Notes: generated by a model from the sequence alone, not told the origin. A stretch of DNA of 64,000 nt from Phytobacter ursingii (GCA_901456055.1 CABDWT010000019.1:248001-312000); one strand, 5' to 3'. Positions 38,954 through 49,566 are shown, numbered from the stretch's first letter. Numbers and translations are program-made.

Positions 38954-41002
38954 ATGAGTCGCAAACAAATGGCCCTGCTCGAACCGACGCTGGTGCGTCA
39001 GGCGCTGATTGATTCCATTACTAAACTGAGCCCGCATGTTCAGTGGCGTAACCCGGTTATGTTTATCGTCTGGATTGGCAGCGTGCTGACCACGCTGCTG
39101 GCGATGGCGATGGCAAGCGGATATCTCGATGGCAGCACCTGGTTTACTGGCGCGGTCAGTCTGTGGCTGTGGTTTACCGTACTGTTCGCCAACTTCGCCG
39201 AAGCGCTGGCGGAAGGCCGCAGCAAAGCGCAGGCCAACAGCCTGAAAGGGGTAAAGAAAACGGCCTTCGCCCGCAAATTACGTGCGCCCCAGCATGATGC
39301 GCAAATCGACCACATTCCCGCCGCTGACTTACGTAAAGGCGATGTGGTGCTGGTGGAAGCAGGCGATATTATTCCCTGCGATGGGGAAGTGATTGAGGGC
39401 GGCGCGTCGGTGGATGAAAGCGCCATTACCGGGGAGTCCGCACCGGTTATCCGCGAATCCGGCGGCGATTTCGCCTCCGTCACCGGCGGCACGCGCATTC
39501 TGTCTGACTGGCTGGTGATCCAGTGTAGCGTTAACCCCGGTGAAACCTTCCTTGATCGGATGATTGCCATGGTGGAAGGCGCCCAGCGCCGTAAAACCCC
39601 CAATGAGATCGCACTGACCATTCTGCTGGTGGCGCTGACCATTGTCTTCCTGCTGGCGACCGCCACCCTCTGGCCGTTCTCGGTCTATGGCGGCACGCCG
39701 GTCAGCGTGACCGTGCTTGTGGCCCTGCTGGTTTGCCTGATCCCGACCACCATCGGCGGTTTGCTGTCGGCGATCGGCGTCGCCGGGATGAGCCGTATGC
39801 TCGGTGCCAATGTTATTGCCACCAGCGGGCGCGCCGTAGAAGCCGCTGGCGATGTTGATGTCCTGCTGCTGGATAAAACCGGCACCATCACACTCGGCAA
39901 CCGTCAGGCCTCCGAGTTCCTGCCTGCCAACGGCGTGGATGAAAAAACCCTGGCCGATGCCGCACAGCTCTCTTCTCTGGCGGATGAAACGCCGGAAGGC
40001 CGCAGCATTGTCGTGCTGGCCAAGCAGCGCTTTAACCTGCGTGAGCGGGATGTCCAGAGTCTGCAGGCGACATTTGTCCCCTTTACCGCGCAGACCCGTA
40101 TGAGCGGCATTAACGTACAGGGGCGCATGATCCGCAAAGGATCAGTGGATGCCATTCGTCGTCATATTGAGGCTAACAATGGCCATTTCCCGGCCGATGT
40201 CGAGCAGCGCGTGGAACAGGTAGCGCGTCTCGGGGCCACACCGCTGGTAGTGGCAGAAGGGGCTCGCGTGTTGGGGGTCATTGCGCTCAAAGATATCGTC
40301 AAAGGCGGCATCAAAGAGCGTTTCGCTCAGCTGCGGAAAATGGGCATCAAGACGGTCATGATCACCGGGGATAACCGTCTTACTGCCGCCGCCATCGCCG
40401 CCGAAGCCGGGGTGGATGATTTTCTGGCCGAAGCGACCCCGGAAGCAAAACTTGCGTTGATTCGCCAGTATCAATCAGAAGGCCGTCTGGTCGCCATGAC
40501 CGGCGACGGCACCAATGACGCCCCGGCGCTGGCGCAGGCGGATGTCGCGGTTGCCATGAACTCCGGGACCCAGGCCGCGAAAGAGGCCGGCAACATGGTG
40601 GATCTGGACTCCAACCCCACCAAGCTGATTGAGGTGGTACATATTGGTAAACAAATGCTGATGACCCGTGGTTCGCTGACCACGTTCAGTATTGCCAACG
40701 ATGTGGCGAAATATTTTGCCATCATCCCGGCTGCATTTGCCGCCACCTATCCGCAACTCAATGCGCTGAACGTGATGCACCTGCACTCCCCGGCGTCGGC
40801 CATTCTGAGCGCGGTCATCTTCAACGCCCTGATCATCGTCTTTTTAATCCCGCTGGCGTTGAAAGGGGTGAGCTACAAACCGTTGACGGCCTCCGCCATG
40901 CTGCGCCGCAACCTGTGGGTATATGGGCTGGGCGGACTGGTAGTGCCGTTTATCGGCATCAAGATTATCGACCTGTTGCTGACACTGTTTGGCCTGGTAT
41001 AA
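38954..41002 (+). CDS. kdpB: K+-transporting P-type ATPase subunit B
   Basis: Catalytic ATPase subunit of KdpFABC. It has 682 residues from [12 protein letters not shown], equal to E. coli; an open frame further upstream runs inside kdpA and was rejected. The phosphorylated residue is Asp307 ([10 protein letters not shown]), the actuator motif is TGES (159-162) with the inhibitory phospho-Ser162 of E. coli conserved, and the nucleotide and hinge motifs [13 protein letters not shown] and [16 protein letters not shown] are present. Confidence 0.99.
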   Translation: MSRKQMALLEPTLVRQALIDSITKLSPHVQWRNPVMFIVWIGSVLTTLLAMAMASGYLDGSTWFTGAVSLWLWFTVLFANFAEALAEGRSKAQANSLKGVKKTAFARKLRAPQHDAQIDHIPAADLRKGDVVLVEAGDIIPCDGEVIEGGASVDESAITGESAPVIRESGGDFASVTGGTRILSDWLVIQCSVNPGETFLDRMIAMVEGAQRRKTPNEIALTILLVALTIVFLLATATLWPFSVYGGTPVSVTVLVALLVCLIPTTIGGLLSAIGVAGMSRMLGANVIATSGRAVEAAGDVDVLLLDKTGTITLGNRQASEFLPANGVDEKTLADAAQLSSLADETPEGRSIVVLAKQRFNLRERDVQSLQATFVPFTAQTRMSGINVQGRMIRKGSVDAIRRHIEANNGHFPADVEQRVEQVARLGATPLVVAEGARVLGVIALKDIVKGGIKERFAQLRKMGIKTVMITGDNRLTAAAIAAEAGVDDFLAEATPEAKLALIRQYQSEGRLVAMTGDGTNDAPALAQADVAVAMNSGTQAAKEAGNMVDLDSNPTKLIEVVHIGKQMLMTRGSLTTFSIANDVAKYFAIIPAAFAATYPQLNALNVMHLHSPASAILSAVIFNALIIVFLIPLALKGVSYKPLTASAMLRRNLWVYGLGGLVVPFIGIKIIDLLLTLFGLV

Positions 41003-41015
41003 GAGGGATAAAAAA

Positions 41016-41594
41016 ATGGCTTTGATTCGTCCGGCATTTGTACTCTTAATTGTACTGACGTTAATTACCGGCGGGCTCTACCCACTGGTTACCACGGCAC
41101 TGGGGCAGTGGTTGTTCCAGACGCAGGCCAACGGTTCGCTTATTCGTGAAGGAGACGATGTGGTTCGCGGCTCCCGCCTGATTGGGCAGAACTTCACCGC
41201 GGCGGGATATTTTCACGGACGCCCTTCCGCTACAGCCGATGCGCCCTATAATCCGATGGCATCCGGCGGGAGTAATCTGGCGGCCAGTAACCCCGAGCTG
41301 GATAAAGAAGTGAGCGCGCGCGTAGCCCAGCTGCGTCAGGAAAACCCACAGGCTGATGCCCGTGTGCCGGTGGAACTGATAACGACATCGGCCAGCGGTC
41401 TGGATAACAATCTGACGCCGCAGGCGGTGGTCTGGCAGATCCCACGAGTGGCTCAGGCACGTAATCTGCCTGCCCAGACCGTTGCCCGGCTAGTAGAAGA
41501 AAACACCACTCACCCGCTTTTCGATTTTATTGGTCAGCCTGTGGTGAATATTGTTGAACTGAATCTGGCGCTGGATGCGCTCAAGGATAAATAA
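41016..41594 (+). CDS. kdpC: K+-transporting ATPase subunit C
   Basis: A 192-residue inner-membrane subunit with one N-terminal helix ([23 protein letters not shown]) and a periplasmic domain, needed for K+ affinity and complex assembly. Motifs [31 protein letters not shown] and RLVEENT are typical. The start MALIRPA follows AGAGGG; the codons above it belong to the kdpB end. It is separated by 3 bases from kdpD. Confidence 0.98.
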   Translation: MALIRPAFVLLIVLTLITGGLYPLVTTALGQWLFQTQANGSLIREGDDVVRGSRLIGQNFTAAGYFHGRPSATADAPYNPMASGGSNLAASNPELDKEVSARVAQLRQENPQADARVPVELITTSASGLDNNLTPQAVVWQIPRVAQARNLPAQTVARLVEENTTHPLFDFIGQPVVNIVELNLALDALKDK

Positions 41595-41597
41595 GTC

Positions 41598-44285
41598 ATG
41601 ACAGACGAGCCTTTGCGCCCGGATCCCGACAGACTGCTGGAACACACGGCGACGGATCATCGCGGCAAACTGAAAATCTTTTTCGGTGCCTGTGCCGGCG
41701 TCGGGAAGACCTTTGCCATGCTGCAGGAGGCGCAGCGGCTACGGGCGCAGGGGCTGGATATTCTGGTGGGCGTGGTGGAAACTCACGGGCGCAAGGAGAC
41801 CGCCGCTCTGCTCAATGGGCTGGCGGTGCTGCCGCCGCGACGTATCGCCCATCGCGCTCGCCTGATTCAGGAGTTTGACCTTGACGCCGCCCTTGCGCGG
41901 CGTCCGGCATTGATATTGATGGATGAGCTGGCGCATAGCAACGCGCCCGGCTCCCGCCACCCGAAACGCTGGCAGGATGTGGAGGAGTTGCTCGAAGCGG
42001 GCATCGATGTTCTGACCACCGTGAATGTGCAACATCTGGAAAGCCTGAATGATGTGGTCAGTGGCGTTACCGGCGTACAAGTGCGCGAAACGGTGCCCGA
42101 CCCCTTTTTTGACGCAGCGGACGAAATAGTGCTGGTCGACCTGCCGCCGGACGATTTACGCCAGCGTCTTCACGAGGGCAAAGTCTATATCGGTGGTCAG
42201 GCCGAACGCGCTATTGAGCACTTCTTTCGCAAAGGCAACCTTATCGCCTTACGTGAACTGGCCCTGCGACGAACAGCCGATCGCGTTGACGACCAGATGC
42301 GCGCCTGGCGCGACCGCCTTGGGGATGAAAAAGTCTGGCATACGCGCGATGCCATCCTGCTCTGCGTCGGTCACGGTACGGGTAATGAGAAACTGATCCG
42401 CACGGCTGCCCGTCTGGCGGCAAAACTGGGCAGCGTCTGGCACGCGGTCTACGTGGAAACCCCTGCCCTGCACCGTTTGCCCGAACAACAACGTCGGGCA
42501 ATCCTCGCCTCATTACACCTGGCCCAGGAGCTGGGCGCGGAAACGGCAACCCTCTCCGACCCGGCAGAAGATAAAGCCATTTTGCGCTATGCCCGCGAGC
42601 ATAACCTCGGCAAAATCCTCATCGGCAGGCGTAATAAACGGCGCTGGTTGGGCGCTGAATCCTTTGCAGACCGACTGGCGCGCCGCGCGCCAGACCTTGA
42701 TCTGGTGATCATTGCGCCGGATGATGCTCCCGTTACGCTGCCCTCCCGCCCCGGCGATAACCGTCCATTTATGGAAAAATGGCGCGTTCAGTTAAAAGGC
42801 TGTCTGGTCGCCGTCGCCCTGTGCGCCGCCATTACGCTGATTGCGATGCAGTGGCTGGTCGCCTTTGACGCCGCCAATCTGGTGATGGTCTATCTGCTTG
42901 GCGTGGTGGTGGTCGCGCTGCTGTACGGTCGCTGGCCATCGGCCTTTGCCACAGTGATAAATGTCGTCAGCTTTGATCTCTTTTTTATTGCGCCACGCGG
43001 AACACTGGCCGTTTCCGATGTGCAGTATCTGCTGACGTTCGGCGTAATGCTGACGGTTGGCCTGGTGATCGGCAATCTCACTGCCGGTGTGCGTTATCAG
43101 GCGCGCGTCGCCCGCTACCGCGAACAGCGCACTCGCCATCTGTATGAGATGTCGAAAGCGCTGGCGACCGGGCGCAGCGAAGCCGATATCGCCACAACCA
43201 GCGAGGCGTTTATCCGCTCAACATTTGATGCCCGAAGCCAGGTCTTGCTACCCGATCATTCGGGAAAACTGGTCGCCGCAACCCAGACCCAGAGCATCAG
43301 CCCGTGGGATGACGCTATTGCCCGCTGGAGCTTTGATAAGGGACAGCCTGCGGGGGCCGGTACCGATACCCTCCCCGGCGTGCCCTATCAAATACTGCCA
43401 TTGAAAAGCGCGCAGAAAACGCATGGTTTACTGATTGTGGAACCAGCAAACTTACGCCTGCTGATGATCCCTGAGCAGCAGCGTCTTCTGGAAACCTTTA
43501 CCTTGCTGGTAGCCAGTGCGCTGGAACGCCAGGCGTTGGCCACCAGCGAAGAGCAGGCGCGCCTTGCCAGTGAGCGGGAAAGCATACGCAACTCGTTGCT
43601 GGCGGCACTCTCCCACGATCTGCGCACTCCGCTCACCGTACTGTTTGGCCAGGCGGAAATCCTGACGCTGGATCTGGCCAGCGAAGGGTCTAAACATGCG
43701 CCTCAGGCCAGCGAAATTCGTCAGCATGTGCTCAATACCACCCGGTTGGTGAATAACTTGCTGGATATGGCGCGTATTCAGTCCGGTGGTTTTAATCTTA
43801 AAAAAGAGTGGCTGACCCTGGAGGAGGTGGTGGGGAGTGCGCTGAAAACACTCGAACCCGGCCTCGGCGAACGCCATATTGCCCTGAGCCTCCCCGACCC
43901 GCTAATGCTGGTACATGTTGATGGGCCGCTGTTTGAACGCGTACTGATTAATCTTCTGGAAAATGCTGTTAAATACGCCGGACACAATGCGAATATCGGG
44001 ATCGATGCCCGGCATGATGACTCGCGACTGACACTCGAAGTATGGGATAACGGTCCAGGTATTCCTGTCGGACAGGAAGAGGCGATTTTTGCGAAGTTTG
44101 CCCGTGGCAGCAAAGAGTCGGCTATTCCCGGCGTGGGCTTAGGGCTGGCCATCTGCGAGGCGATTGTCGAGGTGCATGGCGGGACGATTTCCGCCGCCAA
44201 CCGCCCGGAAGGCGGCGCCAGTTTTTATGTTACACTGCCGCTGGAACCGCCACCGCAACTGGATGAATTAGCCGAGGATTTGTGA
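41598..44285 (+). CDS. kdpD: Sensor kinase KdpD
   Basis: Inner-membrane histidine kinase that senses K+ limitation and osmotic stress. It has 895 residues: a long cytoplasmic N-terminal KdpD domain with a Walker A-like GACAGVGKT (30-38) and a Usp-like domain (about 250-370), four clustered helices (about 400-500), a GAF-like region, then HisKA with the phosphorylated His in ALSHDLRTP near residue 674 and HATPase with DNGPGIP and GVGLGLAI. Its stop overlaps kdpE by four bases. Confidence 0.98.
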   Translation: MTDEPLRPDPDRLLEHTATDHRGKLKIFFGACAGVGKTFAMLQEAQRLRAQGLDILVGVVETHGRKETAALLNGLAVLPPRRIAHRARLIQEFDLDAALARRPALILMDELAHSNAPGSRHPKRWQDVEELLEAGIDVLTTVNVQHLESLNDVVSGVTGVQVRETVPDPFFDAADEIVLVDLPPDDLRQRLHEGKVYIGGQAERAIEHFFRKGNLIALRELALRRTADRVDDQMRAWRDRLGDEKVWHTRDAILLCVGHGTGNEKLIRTAARLAAKLGSVWHAVYVETPALHRLPEQQRRAILASLHLAQELGAETATLSDPAEDKAILRYAREHNLGKILIGRRNKRRWLGAESFADRLARRAPDLDLVIIAPDDAPVTLPSRPGDNRPFMEKWRVQLKGCLVAVALCAAITLIAMQWLVAFDAANLVMVYLLGVVVVALLYGRWPSAFATVINVVSFDLFFIAPRGTLAVSDVQYLLTFGVMLTVGLVIGNLTAGVRYQARVARYREQRTRHLYEMSKALATGRSEADIATTSEAFIRSTFDARSQVLLPDHSGKLVAATQTQSISPWDDAIARWSFDKGQPAGAGTDTLPGVPYQILPLKSAQKTHGLLIVEPANLRLLMIPEQQRLLETFTLLVASALERQALATSEEQARLASERESIRNSLLAALSHDLRTPLTVLFGQAEILTLDLASEGSKHAPQASEIRQHVLNTTRLVNNLLDMARIQSGGFNLKKEWLTLEEVVGSALKTLEPGLGERHIALSLPDPLMLVHVDGPLFERVLINLLENAVKYAGHNANIGIDARHDDSRLTLEVWDNGPGIPVGQEEAIFAKFARGSKESAIPGVGLGLAICEAIVEVHGGTISAANRPEGGASFYVTLPLEPPPQLDELAEDL

Positions 44286-44959
44286 TTAACGTTCTCATCG
44301 TTGAAGATGAACAGGCCATACGTCGTTTTCTGCGCGCCGCGCTGGAAGCCGAGGGGTTACGCGCCTGGGAAGCCGAAACGCTGCAGCGCGGCCTTATCGA
44401 AGCCGCGACACGCAAACCAGACCTTGTGATCCTTGATTTAGGTTTGCCGGACGGTGATGGCATTGATTTTATTCGGGATCTACGTCAGTGGAGCCAGATT
44501 CCGGTTATCGTATTATCCGCGCGAACCGAAGAGAGCGACAAAATTGCCGCGCTGGATGCCGGGGCCGACGATTATCTCAGTAAGCCCTTTGGTATCGGCG
44601 AATTGCAGGCTCGTCTACGGGTAGCGCTGCGTCGCAATGCGGGCATACAGCAGAGCGATCCGTTGGTGAGTTTTTCAGATATTCAGGTCGATCTCGCCAA
44701 CCGTCGTATTGTGCGCGCGGGCGAAGAGCTGCACCTCACCCCTATCGAGTTTCGTCTGTTGGCCGTATTACTTAATAACCACGGCAAGGTGCTGACCCAG
44801 CGCCAGTTATTAAGCCAGGTCTGGGGACCGAATGCCGTTGAGCACAGTCACTATTTACGCATCTATATGGGTCATCTTCGTCAGAAGCTGGAAGCCGATC
44901 CCGCTCGCCCCCGCCACTTATTGACAGAAACCGGCATTGGCTATCGGTTTATGCTGTAG
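44282..44959 (+). CDS. kdpE: Response regulator KdpE
   Basis: OmpR/PhoB-type activator of kdpFABC. It has 225 residues starting at GTG. The receiver domain (1-115) has acidic residues E9/D10-type VEDE, phospho-acceptor Asp52 (VILDLGLPDGDG) and Lys in YLSKPFG; the C-terminal winged helix (about 130-225) ends in HLLTETGIGYRFML. Translationally coupled to kdpD. Immediately convergent with pgm, without the speF-potE genes found here in K-12. Confidence 0.98.
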   Translation: MINVLIVEDEQAIRRFLRAALEAEGLRAWEAETLQRGLIEAATRKPDLVILDLGLPDGDGIDFIRDLRQWSQIPVIVLSARTEESDKIAALDAGADDYLSKPFGIGELQARLRVALRRNAGIQQSDPLVSFSDIQVDLANRRIVRAGEELHLTPIEFRLLAVLLNNHGKVLTQRQLLSQVWGPNAVEHSHYLRIYMGHLRQKLEADPARPRHLLTETGIGYRFML

Positions 44960-44966
44960 AAAAGAA

Positions 44967-44988
44967 TCAGGCCCTGGACAGGGCCTGA
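44967..44988. terminator. Shared hairpin between kdpE and pgm
   Basis: Ten-base perfect stem TCAGGCCCTG / CAGGGCCTGA with a two-base loop. A TTCTTTTC tract follows on the minus strand, so it mainly suits pgm, and may also stop kdpDE transcripts. Confidence 0.7.
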
Positions 44989-44994
44989 TGATGG

Positions 44995-46635
44995 TTACGC
45001 GTTTTTCAGTACTTCACTTACAATCTCTACCGCTTCTTTCTCGATAAGCTTACGGTGCTCTTCACCGAGGAAGCTTTCGCAGTAAATTTTGTAGGCATCT
45101 TCTGTACCTGACGGACGCGCGGCAAACCAGCCGTTGTCGGTCATCACTTTCAGACCACCGATAGACGCGCCGTTACCCGGTGCTGCCGTCAGACGTGCGG
45201 TGATGGGATCGCCCGCCAGCGTGCTGGCACTGACCATTTCCGGCGAGAGTTTGGACAATGCCGCTTTTTGTGCGGAGGTCGCGCTGGCGCCAAGACGGTT
45301 ATAGCTCGGCGCACCAAAACGTGCGGCCAGCTCGTCGTAGTGCTGCTGCGGGTTTTTCCCGGTGACAGCGGTGATTTCCGCTGCCAGCAGGCACATGATG
45401 ATCCCGTCTTTATCGGTCGACCACGGCGTGCCGTCAAAACGCAGGAAGGATGCCCCTGCACTCTCTTCGCCACCGAAGCCGAAACTGCCGTCGAACAGGC
45501 CATCAACAAACCATTTGAAACCAACCGGTACTTCAACCAGTTTGCGACCAAGATCGTTGACCACGCGGTCGATCATTGCAGACGACACCAGGGTTTTACC
45601 CACCGCGACGTCTTTGCCCCACTGCGGACGATGCTGGAACAGATAGTTAATCGCGACAGCAAGGTAGTGGTTCGGATTCATCAGACCCGCAGGCGTAACG
45701 ATACCATGACGGTCATAGTCAGGGTCGTTGGCGAAGGCCAGATCGAACTTGTCGCGCAGCGCCAGCAGACCAGCCATGGCGCACTCAGAGGAGCAGTCCA
45801 TGCGGATAACACCGTCTTTATCGAGGTGCATAAAGCGGAAGGTTTGATCAACCTGATCGTTAACGATGGTCAGATCAAGCTTGTAGAAATCAGCAATACG
45901 CTTCCAGTATTCAATACCGGAACCCCCCAGCGGATCCACGCCCAGTTTCAGGCCCGCTTTCTGAATCGCCGCCATATCGACGATATCGGCCAGCCCTTCG
46001 ATAAACGGCTGCACGAGGTCCTGCTCTTTTACGTGACCGGACGCCAGTGCGGCATCCAGGGTGATGCGTTTCACGCCTTTCAGACCGTCAGCCAGCAGCG
46101 CATTAGCACGGTCTTCAACCACTTTGGTCACGTTGGTATCCGCCGGGCCACCGTTTGGCGGGTTGTATTTAATACCGCCGTCTTCCGGTGGGTTATGTGA
46201 CGGAGTAATGACGATACCATCAGCCTGCGCGCCACCTTTTTTGTTGTGTACCAGGATGGCATTGGACACCGCAGGGGTCGGCGTGAAGCCGTTATTTTCC
46301 TGCACGATCACATCAACACCGTTTGCCGCCAGCACTTCCAGAACAGAGATGAACGCAGGTTCGGACAGGGCATGGGTATCTTTGCCGACATAGCACGGAC
46401 CGGTGATACCGTTTTTGGCACGCTCTTCAGCGATAGCCTGAGCAATTGCCAGAATGTGTTGTTCGTTGAAACTGTGACGCCCCGCGCTGCCGCGGTGACC
46501 TGACGTACCAAATTTTACCGCGTGCTCAGCATTGCCGATCTCCGGTTTCAGCACATAGTACTGCGCGGTAAGCTGGGCGACGTTAATTAAATCGCTCTGT
46601 TGCGCAGGTTGCCCTGCACGTTCGTGGTTAGCCAT
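44995..46635 (-). CDS. pgm: Phosphoglucomutase, alpha-D-glucose type
   Basis: Interconverts glucose 1- and 6-phosphate for glycogen, trehalose and UDP-glucose synthesis. It has 546 residues from [12 protein letters not shown], the E. coli length, with seven further in-frame codons upstream rejected. The phosphoserine is Ser146 ([12 protein letters not shown]), with metal loop [11 protein letters not shown], sugar loop GFGGEESAG and phosphate-binding [13 protein letters not shown]. It is 24 bases after seqA, so probably in the same transcript. Confidence 0.98.
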   Translation of the reverse strand: MANHERAGQPAQQSDLINVAQLTAQYYVLKPEIGNAEHAVKFGTSGHRGSAGRHSFNEQHILAIAQAIAEERAKNGITGPCYVGKDTHALSEPAFISVLEVLAANGVDVIVQENNGFTPTPAVSNAILVHNKKGGAQADGIVITPSHNPPEDGGIKYNPPNGGPADTNVTKVVEDRANALLADGLKGVKRITLDAALASGHVKEQDLVQPFIEGLADIVDMAAIQKAGLKLGVDPLGGSGIEYWKRIADFYKLDLTIVNDQVDQTFRFMHLDKDGVIRMDCSSECAMAGLLALRDKFDLAFANDPDYDRHGIVTPAGLMNPNHYLAVAINYLFQHRPQWGKDVAVGKTLVSSAMIDRVVNDLGRKLVEVPVGFKWFVDGLFDGSFGFGGEESAGASFLRFDGTPWSTDKDGIIMCLLAAEITAVTGKNPQQHYDELAARFGAPSYNRLGASATSAQKAALSKLSPEMVSASTLAGDPITARLTAAPGNGASIGGLKVMTDNGWFAARPSGTEDAYKIYCESFLGEEHRKLIEKEAVEIVSEVLKNA

Positions 46636-46659
46636 TGCCTGGTCCTTTTTATGCAAGGA

Positions 46660-47208
46660 TTAAATTGTGCCGCAAACCTTTTCAATCAACTCCGTCGGGA
46701 ATTGCATTGATTGCATGATGTGCTCCACCATGCTGCATTTACGACCCGTATTCGTGTTAGTGATAACCCAGTACGGGGTATCAGGCACCTGTTTTGGCTT
46801 CGTCTGATTGCCGTTTTGCAACAGGGTATGTTCATCAGCCGCAAAGTATACGCGGGTGCGGCCATGCAGAGACTCAGTGGATTCTGCAAAAGCCTTTTTA
46901 TCTAATGCGTAAAGTGTAGACAGCACCAGCATAAAGCGATTAACGGCCTTTTTCTGCTCTGCATACTCATCAGAAAGGAGCAGTTCACGCACCGCGCGGA
47001 CTTTGTCTTTCGCCGTATTAGCCGGTTTTACTTCTTCAACCGTAACAGGTGCGGGGGTTTCTTTCGCGAGTGGAACAGCGGCAGCTGGCTGCGGAGCGGC
47101 GGAAAACTTCAACATGCGCCGTAAAATGTCGGATGCGCTCTCGCCAATGTGCTTTGTATGGCTGGCAATATAACTGTAGAGCTCATCATCAACTTCGATC
47201 GTTTTCAT
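46660..47208 (-). CDS. seqA: Replication-initiation negative regulator SeqA
   Basis: Binds hemimethylated GATC sites, sequesters oriC and organises newly replicated DNA. It has 182 residues: an N-terminal oligomerisation domain (MKTIEVDDELYSYIASHT, about 1-35), a linker rich in Ala/Pro (about 50-70), and a C-terminal DNA-binding domain ending in HIMQSMQFPTELIEKVCGTI. It is divergent from ybfF and precedes pgm, as in E. coli. Confidence 0.98.
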   Translation of the reverse strand: MKTIEVDDELYSYIASHTKHIGESASDILRRMLKFSAAPQPAAAVPLAKETPAPVTVEEVKPANTAKDKVRAVRELLLSDEYAEQKKAVNRFMLVLSTLYALDKKAFAESTESLHGRTRVYFAADEHTLLQNGNQTKPKQVPDTPYWVITNTNTGRKCSMVEHIMQSMQFPTELIEKVCGTI

Positions 47209-47390
47209 CTTAATCCAGTGCAGTGTCTAATCTGAATACAAGTTATTGAGATTATAAAGTCAAATCCCAACAGCGGATAGCGTCAAACCAGGATGGCGGC
47301 AAAGTCAGAATGTGTCAAAACCTTGCAGCCGGACGGCAGAATGTTCAACATAATACCTTAATCCGAAAGAGCGAAAAAAAGAACTTTGCC

Positions 47391-48164
47391 ATGAAATTGA
47401 ATACACGAGCGCAATCTGCACAACAATCGCACAACAATTCCCCCATCGTTCTGGTTCACGGTTTATTTGGTAGCCTGGACAACCTTGGCGTACTTGCCCG
47501 CGACCTCGTCAATGACCATGACATTGTTCAGGTTGATATGCGAAATCACGGCCTCTCCGGCCGGTCACCAGAGATGAATTATTCGGTGATGGCGCAGGAC
47601 TTACTTGATACCCTCGATGCCCATGCTATCGAACGCGCGACCTTCGTTGGTCACTCCATGGGGGGGAAAGCGGTGATGGCATTTACCGCGCTGGCGCCAG
47701 AACGCATCGACAAGCTCGTCGCTATCGACATTGCCCCGGTCCATTACCACGTGCGCCGTCACGACGAGATCTTCGCCGCCATCAATGCGGTGACCGACGC
47801 CAGTGCCACCACGCGCCAGCAGGCCGCCGCCGTCATGCGCGAACATATAAATGAAGAAGGGGTGATTCAGTTCCTGCTCAAGTCGTTTGTCGATGGCGAG
47901 TGGCGCTTCAATGTGCCCGCGTTGTGGGATCAGTATCCCCATATTGTGGGGTGGGAAACCGTGCCAGCCTGGGATCACCCCGCCCTCTTTATCCCCGGCG
48001 GTAACTCGCCGTATGTCAGCGAACAGTATCGTGACGAACTGCTGCAACAATTCCCGCAGGCACGCGCGCATGTCATTGCCGGTGCCGGGCACTGGGTGCA
48101 TGCAGAAAAGCCGGAAGCGGTTCTACGCGCCATCCGTCGTTATCTCGCTGAAAAGACAAACTGA
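47391..48164 (+). CDS. ybfF: Alpha/beta-hydrolase YbfF (acyl-CoA esterase)
   Basis: A 257-residue esterase that hydrolyses short to long acyl-CoA and esters in vitro. The nucleophile is Ser89 in FVGHSMGGK, the oxyanion region is VLVHGLFGS, and the catalytic His is in AGAGHWVHAEKP near residue 234. The start MKLNTRAQSAQ matches E. coli; an upstream Met would add 27 residues of non-conserved sequence. It is divergent from seqA. Confidence 0.95.
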   Translation: MKLNTRAQSAQQSHNNSPIVLVHGLFGSLDNLGVLARDLVNDHDIVQVDMRNHGLSGRSPEMNYSVMAQDLLDTLDAHAIERATFVGHSMGGKAVMAFTALAPERIDKLVAIDIAPVHYHVRRHDEIFAAINAVTDASATTRQQAAAVMREHINEEGVIQFLLKSFVDGEWRFNVPALWDQYPHIVGWETVPAWDHPALFIPGGNSPYVSEQYRDELLQQFPQARAHVIAGAGHWVHAEKPEAVLRAIRRYLAEKTN

Positions 48165-48295
48165 TTAAAAACCCGGCGACCGATTGTCGGAAAGCGCCCG
48201 GTCGTTGGCGTGTCCGCATCGCTGATGTATGATGGCGCGCTAATCAGCCCGGGCTATGACCCGATTGCTTGTACTTCCCGTAGTATTCTTAAATC

Positions 48296-48589
48296 ATGGC
48301 TAAAGAACAAACGGACCGCACGACATTAGATCTGTTCGCGAATGAACGTCGCCCGGGGCGTCCTAAAACCAATCCGCTCTCTCGCGACGAGCAATTGCGC
48401 GTGAATAAGCGCAATCAGCTTAAACGCGATAAGGTTCGTGGGCTTAAACGCGTCGAATTAAAACTCAACGCCGAGGCTGTCGATGCATTAAACGCGCTGG
48501 CGGATGCGCGGGAAATGAGCCGAAGCGAACTGATTGAAGAGATGTTACTGGCTCAGCTTAACGCGCTGAACAGCCCGGAAATCCTCTGA
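48296..48589 (+). CDS. ybfE: YbfE, LexA-regulon small protein
   Basis: A 97-residue basic protein with a C-terminal ribbon-helix-helix-like region (RVELKLNAEAVDALNALADAREMSRSELIEEMLLAQL), suggesting DNA binding. E. coli ybfE belongs to the SOS regulon. Here the upstream ACTGATTAAAAACCCGG at about 48161 is at best a weak LexA site. A pal-like RPGRPKTNP motif is conserved. Function unknown. Confidence 0.92.
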   Translation: MAKEQTDRTTLDLFANERRPGRPKTNPLSRDEQLRVNKRNQLKRDKVRGLKRVELKLNAEAVDALNALADAREMSRSELIEEMLLAQLNALNSPEIL

Positions 48590-48738
48590 ATTATCGCAAA
48601 AATTCACTTTCATGTTGCACAGAGTGCAGTCTTGCGTGATTGCAGTTTCCGCGTGCTTCTCTGATCTGCTATGATTGCCCTTATCCGTGGGCCAATCGCC
48701 ACCACCATATCATTAAGTTTCAAGAGGTTATTTTACTC

Positions 48739-49269
48739 ATGGCAATCACAGGCATTTTTTTCGGCAGCGATACCGGTAATACCGAAAACATCGCAAAGAT
48801 GATCCAGGCTCAACTTGGTAAAGATGTTGCCGACGTGCATGACATTGCTAAAAGCAGCAAAGAGGATCTGGAAGGTTACGACATCCTGCTGCTTGGCATC
48901 CCGACCTGGTATTATGGTGAAGCACAGTGTGACTGGGATGACTTTTTCCCGACGCTGGAAGATATCGATTTTAACGGCAAACTGGTTGCTCTGTTTGGCT
49001 GTGGCGATCAGGAAGACTATGCAGAGTATTTCTGTGATGCGTTGGGCACAATCCGCGACATCATTGAACCGCGCGGCGCAACCATCGTAGGCCACTGGCC
49101 GACTGAGGGTTACCATTTTGAAGCGTCCAAGGGTCTGGCAGATGACAACCACTTCGTTGGCCTTGCCATTGATGAAGACCGTCAGCCTGAACTGACCGCT
49201 GGCCGTGTCGATAAATGGGTGAAACAGATTTCCGAAGAACTTCATCTGAATGACATTATCAATGCCTGA
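48739..49269 (+). CDS. fldA: Flavodoxin I
   Basis: Essential FMN electron carrier for biotin synthase, pyruvate formate-lyase activase, methionine synthase, IspG/IspH and others. It has 176 residues from MAITGIFFGSDTGNTE (FMN phosphate loop, residues 10-15). The aromatic FMN-stacking loops PTWYYGEAQCDWDDF and FGCGDQEDYAEYFCDA are present. In-frame sequence upstream was rejected since the SD AAGAGG lies before this start. It is followed by a hairpin and then uof-fur. Confidence 0.98.
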   Translation: MAITGIFFGSDTGNTENIAKMIQAQLGKDVADVHDIAKSSKEDLEGYDILLLGIPTWYYGEAQCDWDDFFPTLEDIDFNGKLVALFGCGDQEDYAEYFCDALGTIRDIIEPRGATIVGHWPTEGYHFEASKGLADDNHFVGLAIDEDRQPELTAGRVDKWVKQISEELHLNDIINA

Positions 49270-49277
49270 TGTTGTTT

Positions 49278-49299
49278 GGCGCAACCTGCTGGTTGCGCC
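49278..49299 (+). terminator. Hairpin after fldA
   Basis: Nine-base stem GGCGCAACC / GGTTGCGCC with a TGCT loop, but followed only by TGATTAAT. Termination may be partial, and read-through into uof-fur is plausible as in E. coli. Confidence 0.6.
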
Positions 49300-49475
49300 T
49301 GATTAATAGATAAAAGCGATGGAAATAATTGCTACAATTTTTTAACTTTTATCTCCAGCGCTGTACAATGGCCCCTGATTAAAACGGGTATCACAAAGGA
49401 CTTTGTCGACGCTACCACGTTTTATAAGCTTACTTTACTTGAGGACTTGCAGTTTTCATTCAGGCATGGCAGTTC

Positions 49476-49494
49476 TATAATGAGACGCATTATC
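49476..49494. promoter_or_regulatory. Fur box overlapping the uof start
   Basis: TATAATGAGACGCATTATC matches 15 of 19 bases of the Fur consensus GATAATGATAATCATTATC, with a perfect ATAATG / CATTAT outer palindrome. It covers the uof initiation codon. Autoregulation by Fur is inferred. Confidence 0.65.
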
Positions 49495-49566
49495 CCAGGT
49501 GCATTCCTTGTAGCTTCCCAACGGGAAGTGAATCGTTTAGCAACAGGACAGATTCCGCATGACTGA
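49480..49566 (+). CDS. uof: Uof, upstream open frame coupled to fur
   Basis: A 28-codon frame (MRRIIPGAFLVASQREVNRL...) whose stop overlaps the fur ATG by eight bases. In E. coli, uof is translated and its translation is needed for fur; the RyhB sRNA pairs at uof to lower Fur synthesis when iron is scarce. The peptide resembles the E. coli one, and the overlap is kept, so the coupling logic probably is as well. Confidence 0.85.
   Translation: MRRIIPGAFLVASQREVNRLATGQIPHD

Noticed and set aside
48161-48180. LexA box for ybfE
   Set aside because: Only weak half-site agreement (ACTG...); I would not call an operator from this alone.
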